Origin: JAAYCI01 sp031549285
GTDB lineage: Bacteria; Bacillota; Clostridia; Oscillospirales; Ruminococcaceae
Length of the DNA: 64,000 nt
Direction of reading: 5' to 3'
Assembly: GCA_031549285.1 (NCBI GenBank)
Contig: JAVBPZ010000002.1
Coordinates: forward strand, 62,001-126,000
Made by a program: the position numbers and the translations under genes. Under the pieces are notes generated by a model that ran no database searches, was not told the origin of the DNA, and worked only from the letters and a program-made list of their open reading frames with translations. This document shows, piece by piece, positions 25,625 through 34,809 of the stretch. How positions within the stretch are numbered: the stretch's first letter is position 1; every line of letters begins with the position of its first letter.

Positions 25625-27865
25625 CTACTTAAAATCCGCCAGCTTGTGGTCCGCAAAATCGTCATCATCCACAAACACCATATAGTTCACCAGCCATTCG
25701 CCATCTTCATACACCAGCTGCACCGACTGATGATTGAACGCTTCCTCCACCTGGCCGCTGCCGTCCCGCGGCCAATATTGATAGGTGAAGGTCATGTTGA
25801 ATTCTATGGTGGGTTTCCCGTCCACCTGACCGGTCACAATGCTTTCCTCGTCACAATCTACCGAGATATACTGGAACAGGTTCTTTTTGTTCGCGTCGCT
25901 TACCACACGTTGTTCCAGGCGTTCGGTGTTCGCCTCGGTGCTCAGCCGCAGGGGGTCCATGCTCTGCGCGTTAATGCAGTCCAGATACGACGTGTAGAAA
26001 ATCCACATCATGTCCTCTATCTCGGTAGCGTCCATACTGGGCGCGCTTTCCGCCGTGGACGTGGTCCCGCCTGAAACCTGCCCCACCGCGGTATACTCGC
26101 CAAACATCAGGTTGGTCATTGCCAGGTCGGAAAACACCACGCTGGCTTCCATCTGCTGGCCATCCTGCGCCAGTGTAATCTTAATCACGCTGCCCAGCGG
26201 CACGTTCGGAATGGTCACCACACCGTTCACCGGGGTCTGGGCCACCGGGACGCCCCCCACATAAATGACAGCGTCATCCGACGTACAGTTTCCCACCGTG
26301 ATGGTCGCGCTTTGCCCTGTACCGGTACCGCCGGCGCCTATCTGGTTGTACTCCGGATACGCAAACGCCTCTATCACAAACACAGACGATGCCTGGTATT
26401 CCCCGGCCGGCAGCAGCGCGCCATTGTATTTCCCGGGCATTATATGGCTATACAGCATCCCGCTGGGGGTCATTTCGCCATTGGCATACTCGGTGGTGCC
26501 CAGGCGCAATACGGTTCCGTCCACGGCATCGGGCGCCAACACCTGCACGCCCTCCAGCTCAATATAATACCGGTCTATGAAGAAAAACAGCGGTTCAGAC
26601 TTCAGGCGAACCGCGCCATACTGCAGGCCGGTCGCGTCCGGGTCCGACACCTGTTGCTGCAGTTCGTTCTGCAGCTGGGCCACCGCCGTGTCATCCTCAA
26701 ACCCGGCGCACAATGCCATCCAGTCCTCGGTATCCGCCGCCGGCAGCACGTCCACCGTGCGTACCGTGCTGGCCAGCTTTTCCACATTCCCCGCCTGCAG
26801 CGCCGCCGTAAAATCATTGATCGCCTTGCCTGGCCGATTCGCCATATACAGCATAATCAACGTCGTCGCACAAATTGCCACCACCACAAGCAGCGCCACC
26901 AATATCACCTTTACCGCGGTGGCGCCAGCGCCAGATTTTTGTTTTTGGCTTTTCGCCGGTTGTTGCTTCGGCGCGGGCTGCTCCGCCGGTTGGGCCGCCG
27001 CCTGCTGCCATATGGTTGGTTGCTGCGGGGCCTTTTGCTGTGGCTGCTGCCACGCCGTTTGCTGCGGCGGGGCCGTTTGCACGCGTGTTTCCTCCGGCTG
27101 TTGCTGCGCCACCCATGGCGGCACCGGACGCTGCTTTGGCTGCTGTGCCTCTTGCGGCGGCACGGCTTCTTGCATGCGCTGTTGCGGCTGTTGGCGCGCA
27201 GGCTGGGCCTGCTGCCGCATCGCGGCCTGGCGTGGTTCTGCCTGCCGCTCCTGCGCCATCACTTTTTCCAGCCGGGCCAGTTCCTGCGCCGTCGCCGGTT
27301 CTTCTTCAAAGAAAAAGCTCTCCTCCGGCACCACCGCGGCCGTCTCGGCATCCATCAAATCTGCCAGCTGAGACAGGTCTCCCCCGGCCTCGGCGCCCGG
27401 CGTGCTGCCGGCACCGGGCACGCCAAACTGCGCGGTGGTCCCCCCCGCAGCAAACAAATCCGCCTGCGGGGCAGCCGGCGCCGCGTCTGTGTCCACCAGC
27501 TTTTCCAGATCCTGCAACCCTGCCGCCGCCCCGTTCTGGGCCGGCTGGGGCGCTGCTGCAAAATCTTCTCCGTTTATCGCCTGGGCAATCCGCATCGCGG
27601 CTTGCTTTTTATCCTCTTCCTTTGCGGCGGCCACCGGTTCTTCGGCAACCTTTGCCACCAGCGGCGGCTCGGCGGCGCTGGGGCCCGCTTCCGCCTCTTC
27701 CGGCATAGCCGGTACCTGCTGTGCGGCATCCTCCGCCACCGGCTGCGCGGCATCTGCCTGTGGGACTGCCGCTTCCACTATCTCCGGCAATTTTTGCCCA
27801 CAGTTCATGCAAAAAGTATCCTCCGGATTTTGAACCTTATTCCCACAGTTTGGGCAAAAATTCAT
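25625..27865 (-). CDS. Zinc-ribbon, single-pass membrane protein (TcaA/YvbJ-like)
   Basis: 746 residues. The N-terminus is a zinc ribbon (FCPNCGNKV ... FCMNCGQKL). Residues ~30-310 are low-complexity, rich in Ala, Gln, Pro and Glu, with Gln-Gln-Pro runs. One transmembrane helix (~residues 322-344, VILVALLVVVAICATTLIML) is followed by a ~400-residue extracellular part. Its C-terminal section (MMWIFYTSYLDCIN ... GEWLVNYMVFVDDDDF) has the pattern of an NTF2-like/TcaA terminal domain. The topology matches Firmicute TcaA/YvbJ proteins linked to envelope stress; the exact role is unknown. A consensus promoter lies upstream (28032-28060), with a carboxypeptidase gene downstream. Confidence 0.75.
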   Translation of the reverse strand: MNFCPNCGNKVQNPEDTFCMNCGQKLPEIVEAAVPQADAAQPVAEDAAQQVPAMPEEAEAGPSAAEPPLVAKVAEEPVAAAKEEDKKQAAMRIAQAINGEDFAAAPQPAQNGAAAGLQDLEKLVDTDAAPAAPQADLFAAGGTTAQFGVPGAGSTPGAEAGGDLSQLADLMDAETAAVVPEESFFFEEEPATAQELARLEKVMAQERQAEPRQAAMRQQAQPARQQPQQRMQEAVPPQEAQQPKQRPVPPWVAQQQPEETRVQTAPPQQTAWQQPQQKAPQQPTIWQQAAAQPAEQPAPKQQPAKSQKQKSGAGATAVKVILVALLVVVAICATTLIMLYMANRPGKAINDFTAALQAGNVEKLASTVRTVDVLPAADTEDWMALCAGFEDDTAVAQLQNELQQQVSDPDATGLQYGAVRLKSEPLFFFIDRYYIELEGVQVLAPDAVDGTVLRLGTTEYANGEMTPSGMLYSHIMPGKYNGALLPAGEYQASSVFVIEAFAYPEYNQIGAGGTGTGQSATITVGNCTSDDAVIYVGGVPVAQTPVNGVVTIPNVPLGSVIKITLAQDGQQMEASVVFSDLAMTNLMFGEYTAVGQVSGGTTSTAESAPSMDATEIEDMMWIFYTSYLDCINAQSMDPLRLSTEANTERLEQRVVSDANKKNLFQYISVDCDEESIVTGQVDGKPTIEFNMTFTYQYWPRDGSGQVEEAFNHQSVQLVYEDGEWLVNYMVFVDDDDFADHKLADFK

Positions 27866-28031
27866 TGCTTCTGCCTCCTTGTCCTAAAAGGTACAGGAAA
27901 TCATCCTAACTATAGCATCGGGGGCCTTTGCCGCCCGCATGGCTTGCTTTCACCGCCCGCTTGCACCCACCGGCAAACGGAAATACCACAAAACAGTGGT
28001 GACCCTGTTTCTGCGTTACTATCTCGTATAC

Positions 28032-28060
28032 ATTATAGGCTCTTTCGCCCACTTGGTCAA
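28032..28060 (-). promoter_or_regulatory. Promoter of the zinc-ribbon membrane protein gene
   Basis: TTGACC (28060-28055), a 17-nt spacer and TATAAT (28037-28032) on the minus strand. It gives a ~160-nt untranslated leader. Confidence 0.8.
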
Positions 28061-28150
28061 CAAATCCCCCGACCATCGTCGCTCCATCGTCCTTTTACAG
28101 TGAATCACTATGCGTCCTGCGCCGTTTCGCCTGCACAATCCCCTAATCTA

Positions 28151-28249
28151 TGGTATACTATTATTAGCTTTTGCGCACTATATTTTCCTACAAAGCGGAA
28201 AGCGCAAAGCACGCACCAAAGACCACGGGGCTCTCTCCTGTGGTATACT
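28151..28249 (+). promoter_or_regulatory. Two extended -10 promoter elements before the desulfoferrodoxin gene
   Basis: The sequence TGGTATACTAT occurs twice, at 28151 and 28241. Each has the TG-N-TATACT form of an extended -10 box but no clear -35. A GGGCC...GGCCC hairpin lies between the second copy and the ribosome site. Confidence 0.5.
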
Positions 28250-28329
28250 ATCATTCATGGCAAGGCAACAGTATGCAGATAAAAACGGGCCAGCCCTTTT
28301 ACCGGCCCGCAAAAAAGGAGCGAATAGAA

Positions 28330-28785
28330 ATGGCAAACTTTTTCAAATGCGCTGATGACTGTGGCGACGTTCTGCTGGAAATGTCCCCCTGCAAAAAAGA
28401 TTGCACGGCCAAGGACCTGGCCCCGCTGGCCGCAAACAGCACCGATGCCGCCACCGAAAAGCATGTGCCGGTGGTAACGCTGGAAAACGGCAAGGTAAAG
28501 GTACAGGTGGGTAGTGTGCCGCACCCCATGCTGGAGGAACACCACATTGAATGGATCTATATCCAAACCACCTTTGGCGGCATTTACTGCAACCTGGCCG
28601 TGGGCGACCCGCCCGAGGCACTGTTCGATATTGCCCCGGAAGAGGTGGAAGAGGTGTACGAGTACTGCAACCTGCACGGCTTGTGGCGCGCGCCCACGCC
28701 GGTTTTCCCGAATACCTTTGATACAAACAACGTTGCCTGTTCGCCAGAGTTCACCAGCGGTTGCGTAAATCCTTCCGGCACATAG
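28330..28785 (+). CDS. Desulfoferrodoxin-family superoxide reductase
   Basis: 151 residues. It reduces superoxide to peroxide without making oxygen, a typical anaerobe defence. The catalytic Fe(His)4Cys site (centre II) is complete: His in TEKHVPV, His in GSVPHPM, His in EEHHIEW, and Cys and His in YEYCNLHGLW; the conserved Glu-Lys pair is present. In two-iron desulfoferrodoxins the N-terminal centre has CxxC and an adjacent CC pair. Here the four Cys are C7, C11, C21 and C25, i.e. two CX3C pairs, so that site is not canonical. AAAGGAG precedes the ATG. Confidence 0.9.
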   Translation: MANFFKCADDCGDVLLEMSPCKKDCTAKDLAPLAANSTDAATEKHVPVVTLENGKVKVQVGSVPHPMLEEHHIEWIYIQTTFGGIYCNLAVGDPPEALFDIAPEEVEEVYEYCNLHGLWRAPTPVFPNTFDTNNVACSPEFTSGCVNPSGT

Positions 28786-28815
28786 GCCAACGAAACATCC
28801 CATCCATATTTCGAT

Positions 28816-28853
28816 AAAAAATCAGCCGCAGGCTACCCTGCGGCTGATTTTTT
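28816..28853. terminator. Bidirectional terminator
   Basis: A perfect 17-bp stem with a four-base loop. It starts with A6 and ends with T6, so it works for both the desulfoferrodoxin gene (plus) and the M3 peptidase gene (minus). Confidence 0.92.
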
Positions 28854-28934
28854 ATTGCCCGACGAAGCGAGTGCCACGCGAATGCCTGCATTCTCATGGC
28901 CGCGTGAGGAGGGCGACAACGGGTATAATACCCG
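28848..28934 (-). repeat. Dispersed hairpin repeat, copy near-identical to 45487-45570
   Basis: Read on the minus strand, the 84 bases ending in CGGGCAATAAAA differ at only about five positions from 45487-45570. It holds the palindrome CGGGTATTATACCCG and the hairpin GAATGC...GCATTC. It abuts the terminator at 28816-28853 and lacks the 5' half of the composite element. Confidence 0.75.
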
Positions 28935-28969
28935 TTATTGTTTACTTTCCTTCCGCCGGTCCACCGCGC

Positions 28970-30709
28970 CTATGCCGCGGCCGCCAGGCTGAACGCATCC
29001 TCGAAATGCATTGCAATCTCTTCCAGCACCTCGGCATCCTGCGGTCCGCGCAGGCCCGCGCCCTCCACCAGCTGCAGGAACGGCTGGTTTTGGTCGGCGT
29101 GAATCAACGCCATGTAGGTATCCACCCCGGCCTGCCAATCTTCCTGCGCCTGGGCCCATATCTGCAGCGCCACACTGGCGCTGGTACAGTAGCTGATGGT
29201 ATAAAACGGCGCATCGAACAGATGGGTAACGCGGTACCAGGTATAGTCGGCGCCCGCCTCATCGGCCATGGCATAGTCGCCATACCCATACTCGCCCAGC
29301 AAATCGGCGTACAACACCGCAATCTCCTCGGCGTCGAAGTCCTCCATTGCGTACAGTTCCTGGGTAAACTCCTCCAGCATGGCCTGGTACAGCATCACGT
29401 CGAAAAAGTCCATCAGGTTGGACAGCCTTGCCGCCTCGGCCTGGTCGGTGAAATCCACAAACGTTTCATGCATCAGCAGCTCCAGCCCTTGGGAATAAAT
29501 CTCCACAATATCCAGGTTCTGTGCCGACGCCGTGTCGTAGTGGATCCAGCTGTCATAAAAATGGCCAAACTCATGAATTACCGTAGTCACCGAGCGAAAA
29601 TCTCCATCCCAATATCCATAGCAATATGGTGCATCATACGCATAAATATAAGTTGTAAAGGCGGTTCTTTCGCTCTGTTTGCCACTTCTCGCTTCATAAT
29701 CGCATAGGCCATACTGCACCATGCTTTCCCATACCTGCGCCAGCTCCGGGTCTATTTGGTTCAGCGCGCTGGGCATTTTGGAAAAGGTCTGGTTCATTCC
29801 CGCGCCAATGCTGGGAATTTCCACCTGCTGCATGCTTTCCACCATCGGGGCAAAAATGCGTTTGCTGTTTTCGCACAGCTCCATCGCATCCTCTGGTGTA
29901 TAGTCCCGGCTATAGGTCAGGTAATACATTTCTGCCGGGGAGGAAAAACCCAACGTATCGGCGGTTTTCTTATCCAGCTGCACCATCTTATTAAAAATCT
30001 GGGTAAACTCGTCCGCATTTTCCGCATAGATGGCCATATACAGCGCCTGCCGCTGCGCGCCGTCCTGCACCGCCATGATATCCTCCATGGCATACTCTTC
30101 ACCGTCATACTCCACCGGTCCCATGTTGGACAGTAAACTGTGATAGTCGGTGTTCAGCGCCTCGCGATCTTTTTTATACTGCTCCACCTCCGGTGAGGAC
30201 AGCATCAGGCTGTTCACCATGGACTGGTAGTAGTATTCGCCCACCTGGTCGCGGTATTCCTGCGCGAACGGCCCTTCCACCAGCGCCCGGTTCAGTTCGG
30301 TCCCCAGCGTGGCCAGCTCCACACCGGCCTCGTTGCAATAGCGGGTCTCTTCCTCGTAATACGCGTCGTTCACATCCAGACACCAGTGCAGGTCCGCCAG
30401 GGTACTCATGGTAACGAACTCTTCAAATATCCCGTTGGCGTCGTTTGCATACTGCACCATTTGCATATAGCTTTCCGCGCTATACATATTATCTATCATT
30501 TCCTGCAAATCCGTCTTCATTGTTGGAACATCCGGCCGCGAATACTTCATATCGGAAAAAGGTATCACACGCCGCATGCCGCTGCCACTGCCACCCATAA
30601 ACCGTGACACCAGCGGTACAACAATGTCAAACGGGTTTATACACGCCGTAAACAGCAGCACGCTGCTCACCAACAGAGCAAGGCCGCCCAGCAATCGTTT
30701 TTGTTTCAT
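28970..30709 (-). CDS. M3-family (oligoendopeptidase F-like) lipoprotein metallopeptidase
   Basis: 579 residues. The N-terminus is a lipoprotein signal (hydrophobic stretch ending LLFTACINP, Cys21), so the mature protein is tethered outside the membrane. The zinc motif HEFGH is at about residue 380, with a downstream Glu in EIYSQGLELLMHE, as in M3 peptidases. The substrate is probably peptides of moderate length, inferred from the family. Most M3 enzymes are cytoplasmic; a lipid-anchored one suggests a role in external peptide use. It lies 77 nt downstream of rsmA on the same strand, and its end is marked by the terminator at 28816-28853. Confidence 0.88.
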   Translation of the reverse strand: MKQKRLLGGLALLVSSVLLFTACINPFDIVVPLVSRFMGGSGSGMRRVIPFSDMKYSRPDVPTMKTDLQEMIDNMYSAESYMQMVQYANDANGIFEEFVTMSTLADLHWCLDVNDAYYEEETRYCNEAGVELATLGTELNRALVEGPFAQEYRDQVGEYYYQSMVNSLMLSSPEVEQYKKDREALNTDYHSLLSNMGPVEYDGEEYAMEDIMAVQDGAQRQALYMAIYAENADEFTQIFNKMVQLDKKTADTLGFSSPAEMYYLTYSRDYTPEDAMELCENSKRIFAPMVESMQQVEIPSIGAGMNQTFSKMPSALNQIDPELAQVWESMVQYGLCDYEARSGKQSERTAFTTYIYAYDAPYCYGYWDGDFRSVTTVIHEFGHFYDSWIHYDTASAQNLDIVEIYSQGLELLMHETFVDFTDQAEAARLSNLMDFFDVMLYQAMLEEFTQELYAMEDFDAEEIAVLYADLLGEYGYGDYAMADEAGADYTWYRVTHLFDAPFYTISYCTSASVALQIWAQAQEDWQAGVDTYMALIHADQNQPFLQLVEGAGLRGPQDAEVLEEIAMHFEDAFSLAAAA

Positions 30710-30786
30710 CTATGCCTCCCAATATTCTTGTTCTGCTTCTGCCGGCCGCAGGCAACGGGCTTCCAATGGTTCCGCCCCGGTTTTCC

Positions 30787-31647
30787 TTACGGCCACAGCA
30801 ATGCTTCCAGCAAAATATACTCTTCCAGCGTCAGCTGCTCCGGGCGCGCCATGGGCGGCAGGCCTGCCGCGATCACCGCCGCCGCCAGCTGTTCCTTTGG
30901 CAGCCCCAGCCCCGCCGACGCCGCATTCACCAGCGTCTTGCGCCGCTGGGAAAACGCCCCGCGTATCAGCGAAAACAGGCGTTGCTCCCGCTGTGGCTGG
31001 TCTGCCAACGCTCCCGGCCCCGCCGGCGCCAGGTGAATTACAGCGCTGGTCACCTTTGGCGGGGGATAAAAACTGCCCGGCTTCACAGCGAAACACAGCT
31101 GCGGCCGGGAATAGTACCACACCGCATAGCTGATAGCCCCCGCCGCCCGGGTTCCGGGCCGTGTCGTAATCCTCTCGGCGGCTTCTTTCTGCACCATCAC
31201 CGTAATACCATCGTTTGGCAGGCGGCTTTCCAGCAGCCGCATCAAGATAGGGCTAGTAATATAATACGGCAGATTGCCACAAATAGCAACCGGTTCCCCG
31301 TTAAAATTGTGTGAAATTATCTCATTCAAGTTACATTCCAGCACATCGCCCTGCACCACCTGGGCGTTGGGATACGCCGCCAGCGTTTCCTGCAACACCG
31401 GCAGCAGCCGGGTATCCACCTCTATCGCCACCACTTTTTTTGCCCGCGCCGCCAGCTGCTGGGTCAGCGTACCAAACCCGGGACCGATCTCCAGCACATT
31501 GCTCCCGGGCCCAATACCCGCCACGTCACAAATTTTGGGGCAGATGCCGGGGTTCACCAAAAAATTCTGCCCAAACCCTTTCGCCAGGGAAACGCCATAT
31601 TTTTCGCACAAACTGCGTATATAGGAAATGTCTGTCAGGCTGGGCAT
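30787..31647 (-). CDS. rsmA: 16S rRNA (adenine(1518)-N6/adenine(1519)-N6) dimethyltransferase
   Basis: 286 residues. It dimethylates two adjacent adenines near the 3' end of 16S rRNA during ribosome assembly. Motifs: KGFGQNFLVNPG at the N-terminus, VLEIGPGFGTLTQQLA (SAM binding) and NLPYYITSPI (catalytic). The ATG at 31647 was chosen because AAGGAGACG precedes it; the 57 codons upstream lack homology-like features. A promoter is visible at 31700-31728. It is followed by the M3 peptidase gene and divergent from recG. Confidence 0.95.
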   Translation of the reverse strand: MPSLTDISYIRSLCEKYGVSLAKGFGQNFLVNPGICPKICDVAGIGPGSNVLEIGPGFGTLTQQLAARAKKVVAIEVDTRLLPVLQETLAAYPNAQVVQGDVLECNLNEIISHNFNGEPVAICGNLPYYITSPILMRLLESRLPNDGITVMVQKEAAERITTRPGTRAAGAISYAVWYYSRPQLCFAVKPGSFYPPPKVTSAVIHLAPAGPGALADQPQREQRLFSLIRGAFSQRRKTLVNAASAGLGLPKEQLAAAVIAAGLPPMARPEQLTLEEYILLEALLWP

Positions 31648-31699
31648 GGTCGTCTCCTTGCGCCTTTTTGCCGGGTGCGTGTTTTTTATACGTGAATTT

Positions 31700-31728
31700 A
31701 CTATAGCATGTTTTTGCCCCGCTGTCAC
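31700..31728 (-). promoter_or_regulatory. rsmA promoter
   Basis: GTGACA (31728-31723), a 17-nt spacer and TATAGT (31705-31700) with an upstream TGC, i.e. an extended -10, on the minus strand. Confidence 0.7.
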
Positions 31729-31772
31729 CCGCACACCGCCGCTTTTCCGCCGTGTGATGCCCATTCCTGCGG

Positions 31773-31801
31773 TTGCGTCTGTCCCGCCGGGACGGTATAC
31801 T
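31773..31801 (+). promoter_or_regulatory. recG promoter
   Basis: TTGCGT (31773-31778), a 17-nt spacer and TATACT (31796-31801), 63 nt before the recG start codon. Confidence 0.6.
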
Positions 31802-31864
31802 ATAGGAAAGCAACCCATGAAGAATAGTGGTTTTTAGGGCGCGTACCAGAAAGGGGGCCTTCGC

Positions 31865-33892
31865 TTGCAGTGGAACGACGAAATCCAGTTTTTAAAAGGC
31901 GTAGGCCCGAAACGCGCCGCCCAGTTTGGCAAACTGAACATCGCCACCGTAGGCGATCTTTTGTCCCTGTACCCGCGCAGCTACATTGATTATTCCCATC
32001 CTGTGCCGGTGGCCGCGGCTCCATATGACCTGCCGGCCACCGTGCGGGCCACCGTCCTTTCCAAAACCCCGCCGGTGCGCATTTCCGGTGGCCGTACCAT
32101 GTGCCGGGTGCATTGTGCGGACGATACTGCCGCGCTCACCCTCATTTTTTTCAACAACCCCTACAGCGTGAAAAAGCTGGAGGACGGCCAGGAATACCTT
32201 TTTTATGGCAAAATCGGCGGCAGCCTTACCGCGCGGGAGATAATCGCGCCGGTGTTCCTGCCCGCAGACACCAGCGCACCGCTCACCCCCATCTACCCCC
32301 TTACCGAGGGTTTGTCCAACTACGCCGTATGCACCGCCGTGTCAAACGCGCTGCAGTTTATCACCGATATCCCGGAGCCGCTTCCCACCTTCCTGCTGGA
32401 AAAATACCGCATGCCGGACAAAACACATGCCCTGCGGGAAATTCACCAACCGCAGGGCCTTTCTCAGGTAGAGGATGCGCGCCGCCGTCTTATTTTCGAG
32501 GAACTGTTCACCCTGCAGCTGGGCATGCTGCTGTTGCGCGGGCGCGAAGTCACGGAAAGCGGCACCCCTATGCGCACCGTACCCACCACGCCGTTCACCG
32601 CCTCGCTGCCGTTCCCGCTTACCGGGGCGCAAACCCGCGCCATAGGGGAAATAACCACCGACATGGCCGGCAAAAGCCCCATGAATCGCCTGTTACAGGG
32701 GGATGTCGGCAGCGGCAAAACGCTGGTTGCGGCCGCCGGCGTTTACTTCGCGGCACAAAACGGCTACCAAAGCGTGCTGATGGCCCCCACGGAAATACTG
32801 GCCCGGCAGCACGCGAACACGCTGGAGAAACACCTGGCGCCACTGGGCCTGCGGGTGGCACTGCTGACCGGCAGTGTGAAAGGAAAAGCCCGCACCGGCG
32901 CGCTGGCCGCCATCGCAACCGGCGAGGCCGACCTGGTGGTGGGCACCCACGCGGTACTCAGCGAACCGGTCACCTTTAAAAATCTGGGGCTGGCCGTTAC
33001 CGACGAACAGCACCGCTTTGGCGTGCGGCAGCGCAGCCTGCTGGCCGGCAAAGCACAGCGCCCGCACCTGCTGGTCATGAGCGCCACCCCCATTCCCCGC
33101 ACGCTGGCGCTACTGCTATTCGGGGACCTGGACGTGTCGGTGCTGGACGAGCTGCCCCCCGGTCGCAAACCCATCAAAACCCATGCCGTCACCGGGCAAA
33201 AACGCGCCGACATGTTCGGCTTTTTGGCCAAAGAAATAGCCGCCGGCCGCCAGATATACATCGTTTGCCCGCTCATTCAGGAAGGCGAAACCGACCTGCA
33301 AGCCGCCACCACCTATGCGCAGGAGATAGCCGCGCCCCTGCTGCCCAGCGCGCGCATCGGCCTACTGCACGGGCGGCTGAAGCCAGCGGAAAAAACCGAG
33401 ATTATGGAGAATTTCAAGAACCACCGGCTGGATGTTCTGGTGGCCACCACCGTTATCGAGGTAGGGCTGGACGTCCCGAACGCATCGGTCATGGTCATTG
33501 AGGATGCCGAGCGGTACGGCCTGTCTGCCCTGCACCAGCTGCGCGGCCGGGTGGGCCGCGGCGCCGACGAAAGCTATTGCATACTGGTCAGCGACCACGC
33601 GGGCGAGGCCGCCCGCGCGCGCCTGCGTTTTTTGTGCCACACGGCGGACGGGTTCGCCGTGGCAAAGTACGACCTGGAAACCCGCGGCCCTGGGGATTTT
33701 TTTGGCAGCCGGCAACACGGGCTGCCCACACTGCATATTGCGGACCTGGCGGCGGACACCCGGGTGCTGAAGGCCGCGCAAAGCGAGGCGCTGGCCCTGC
33801 TGCAGACCGACACGAACCTTTCACAGCCGCCGCACCAGTCCCTGGCCGCCGCGGTGGAGGCCATGTTCGCACAAAGCACCGTAATGAACTAG
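31865..33892 (+). CDS. recG: ATP-dependent DNA helicase RecG
   Basis: 675 residues from a TTG start with GAAAGGGGG upstream. It remodels stalled forks and branched DNA. The N-terminal wedge/OB region (LKGVGPKRAAQFGKL) is followed by the helicase core: Walker A QGDVGSGKT, motif II as DEQHRFGVRQR, VMSATPIPRTLAL, and the C-terminal TRG-type region DLETRGPGDFFGSRQHG. The length is normal. The last 60 nt, with the stop codon, are repeated in diverged form at 34849-34908. Its stop codon overlaps that of the convergent gene at 33889-34809 within CTAG. Confidence 0.96.
   Translation: MQWNDEIQFLKGVGPKRAAQFGKLNIATVGDLLSLYPRSYIDYSHPVPVAAAPYDLPATVRATVLSKTPPVRISGGRTMCRVHCADDTAALTLIFFNNPYSVKKLEDGQEYLFYGKIGGSLTAREIIAPVFLPADTSAPLTPIYPLTEGLSNYAVCTAVSNALQFITDIPEPLPTFLLEKYRMPDKTHALREIHQPQGLSQVEDARRRLIFEELFTLQLGMLLLRGREVTESGTPMRTVPTTPFTASLPFPLTGAQTRAIGEITTDMAGKSPMNRLLQGDVGSGKTLVAAAGVYFAAQNGYQSVLMAPTEILARQHANTLEKHLAPLGLRVALLTGSVKGKARTGALAAIATGEADLVVGTHAVLSEPVTFKNLGLAVTDEQHRFGVRQRSLLAGKAQRPHLLVMSATPIPRTLALLLFGDLDVSVLDELPPGRKPIKTHAVTGQKRADMFGFLAKEIAAGRQIYIVCPLIQEGETDLQAATTYAQEIAAPLLPSARIGLLHGRLKPAEKTEIMENFKNHRLDVLVATTVIEVGLDVPNASVMVIEDAERYGLSALHQLRGRVGRGADESYCILVSDHAGEAARARLRFLCHTADGFAVAKYDLETRGPGDFFGSRQHGLPTLHIADLAADTRVLKAAQSEALALLQTDTNLSQPPHQSLAAAVEAMFAQSTVMN
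33833..33892 (+). repeat. Left copy of duplicated recG 3' end
   Basis: The last 19 codons of recG plus the stop. The same 60 bp occur at 34849-34908 with four differences, three of them synonymous and one Ser to Pro. The direct repeats bracket an AT-rich gene. Confidence 0.9.
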
Positions 33893-34809
33893 AGTACAGT
33901 ACATCGGGTACGCTCTATCAAGGCATCCGGACGGTAAACCTTCACGTATTCTAAAATGGAATAGATCATCCGTAAAAAAGTAGCCTCATCCTCCAAATCA
34001 TATCCCTGCTGCAGTATAGACTCAACAAATCTATGCAGTTTGCTGTGTTCGGAGCCGAGAATGCCTCCCCCAAACCCAAAAATAATTTCGGCCATTACCC
34101 ACGAAAAGTACGTACAGCTGTTTATCGCCCCCTTCTTAAAGGGCAGTGGTGCCCCTGCCTCGTCCGTCAGCTTGGACAATATCCAACTTTCCACAACAGC
34201 AATAAACTGCACATATTCCTCTTGCTTTTCTATAGGCTCATCCGGTGGTCCAGCAACTATTGCGCGTGGGTCAACACATTTTAAAACTTCCTGCTTTTGC
34301 AGCGGATTTTGAAGGTTTGGGTTCATGTCTTTGCATATCATCCACATCAGGACAGCCTTGGTTTTTGTCATTCTAAAGATAGACGTCTGTTCTCGCGGCA
34401 AATCGAAGTCACGCTTTAGTTCGGCCACCTCACTGTCTTTTAATTCGCGCAGAAATATCATTTTTTCAGGAGAACGGCGAGCAACATACGCATCCCATAG
34501 GCCATCATCATCCTGCACATCCAACGCCTTAAACAGTGGCTTGACACCCCACAGTAAATCAAATATTTTTTCAATTTCGATATTGGCAGACGCACCCTGT
34601 GCAAAGCATTTCACCCATTTATCCACTTGCCCATCGTTAAAAAAGAAAACCAACGGTTCGCAGTCTGGGATTTCAATCACGATATTCCCATCCGCTGAAC
34701 TTTGAACAATCCATTTGTATTGGGAAGCGTGAGCCGCCACGGTGTGTAACAGCTCTCCTCTATCGCTTGATGGATTCAAAGTTCCCTTATAGAAAATAGA
34801 ATACGACAT
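33889..34809 (-). CDS. Unrecognised protein in AT-rich insertion
   Basis: 306 residues with no family I recognise. It looks soluble and cytoplasmic: no signal peptide, and only one weakly hydrophobic stretch (SWVMAEIIFGFGGGILG). The N-terminal half has a mixed alpha/beta pattern (PLVFFFNDGQVDKWVKCF, then ALDVQDDDGLWDAYV). The ATG at 34809 is preferred to the one 6 nt upstream, because GAGGG directly abuts the earlier one. Base composition is clearly AT-richer than all neighbours (about 45% GC by eye). It lies between two copies of the recG 3' end and ends inside the recG stop codon. Proteins of this size carried alone in small insertions are often immunity or defence genes; that is a guess. 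Confidence 0.7.
   Translation of the reverse strand: MSYSIFYKGTLNPSSDRGELLHTVAAHASQYKWIVQSSADGNIVIEIPDCEPLVFFFNDGQVDKWVKCFAQGASANIEIEKIFDLLWGVKPLFKALDVQDDDGLWDAYVARRSPEKMIFLRELKDSEVAELKRDFDLPREQTSIFRMTKTKAVLMWMICKDMNPNLQNPLQKQEVLKCVDPRAIVAGPPDEPIEKQEEYVQFIAVVESWILSKLTDEAGAPLPFKKGAINSCTYFSWVMAEIIFGFGGGILGSEHSKLHRFVESILQQGYDLEDEATFLRMIYSILEYVKVYRPDALIERTRCTVL

Noticed and set aside
26312..28282. 656-codon plus-strand frame opposite the zinc-ribbon membrane protein
   Set aside because: Arg/Leu/His-rich shadow of the minus-strand gene, with no ribosome site or recognisable domain.
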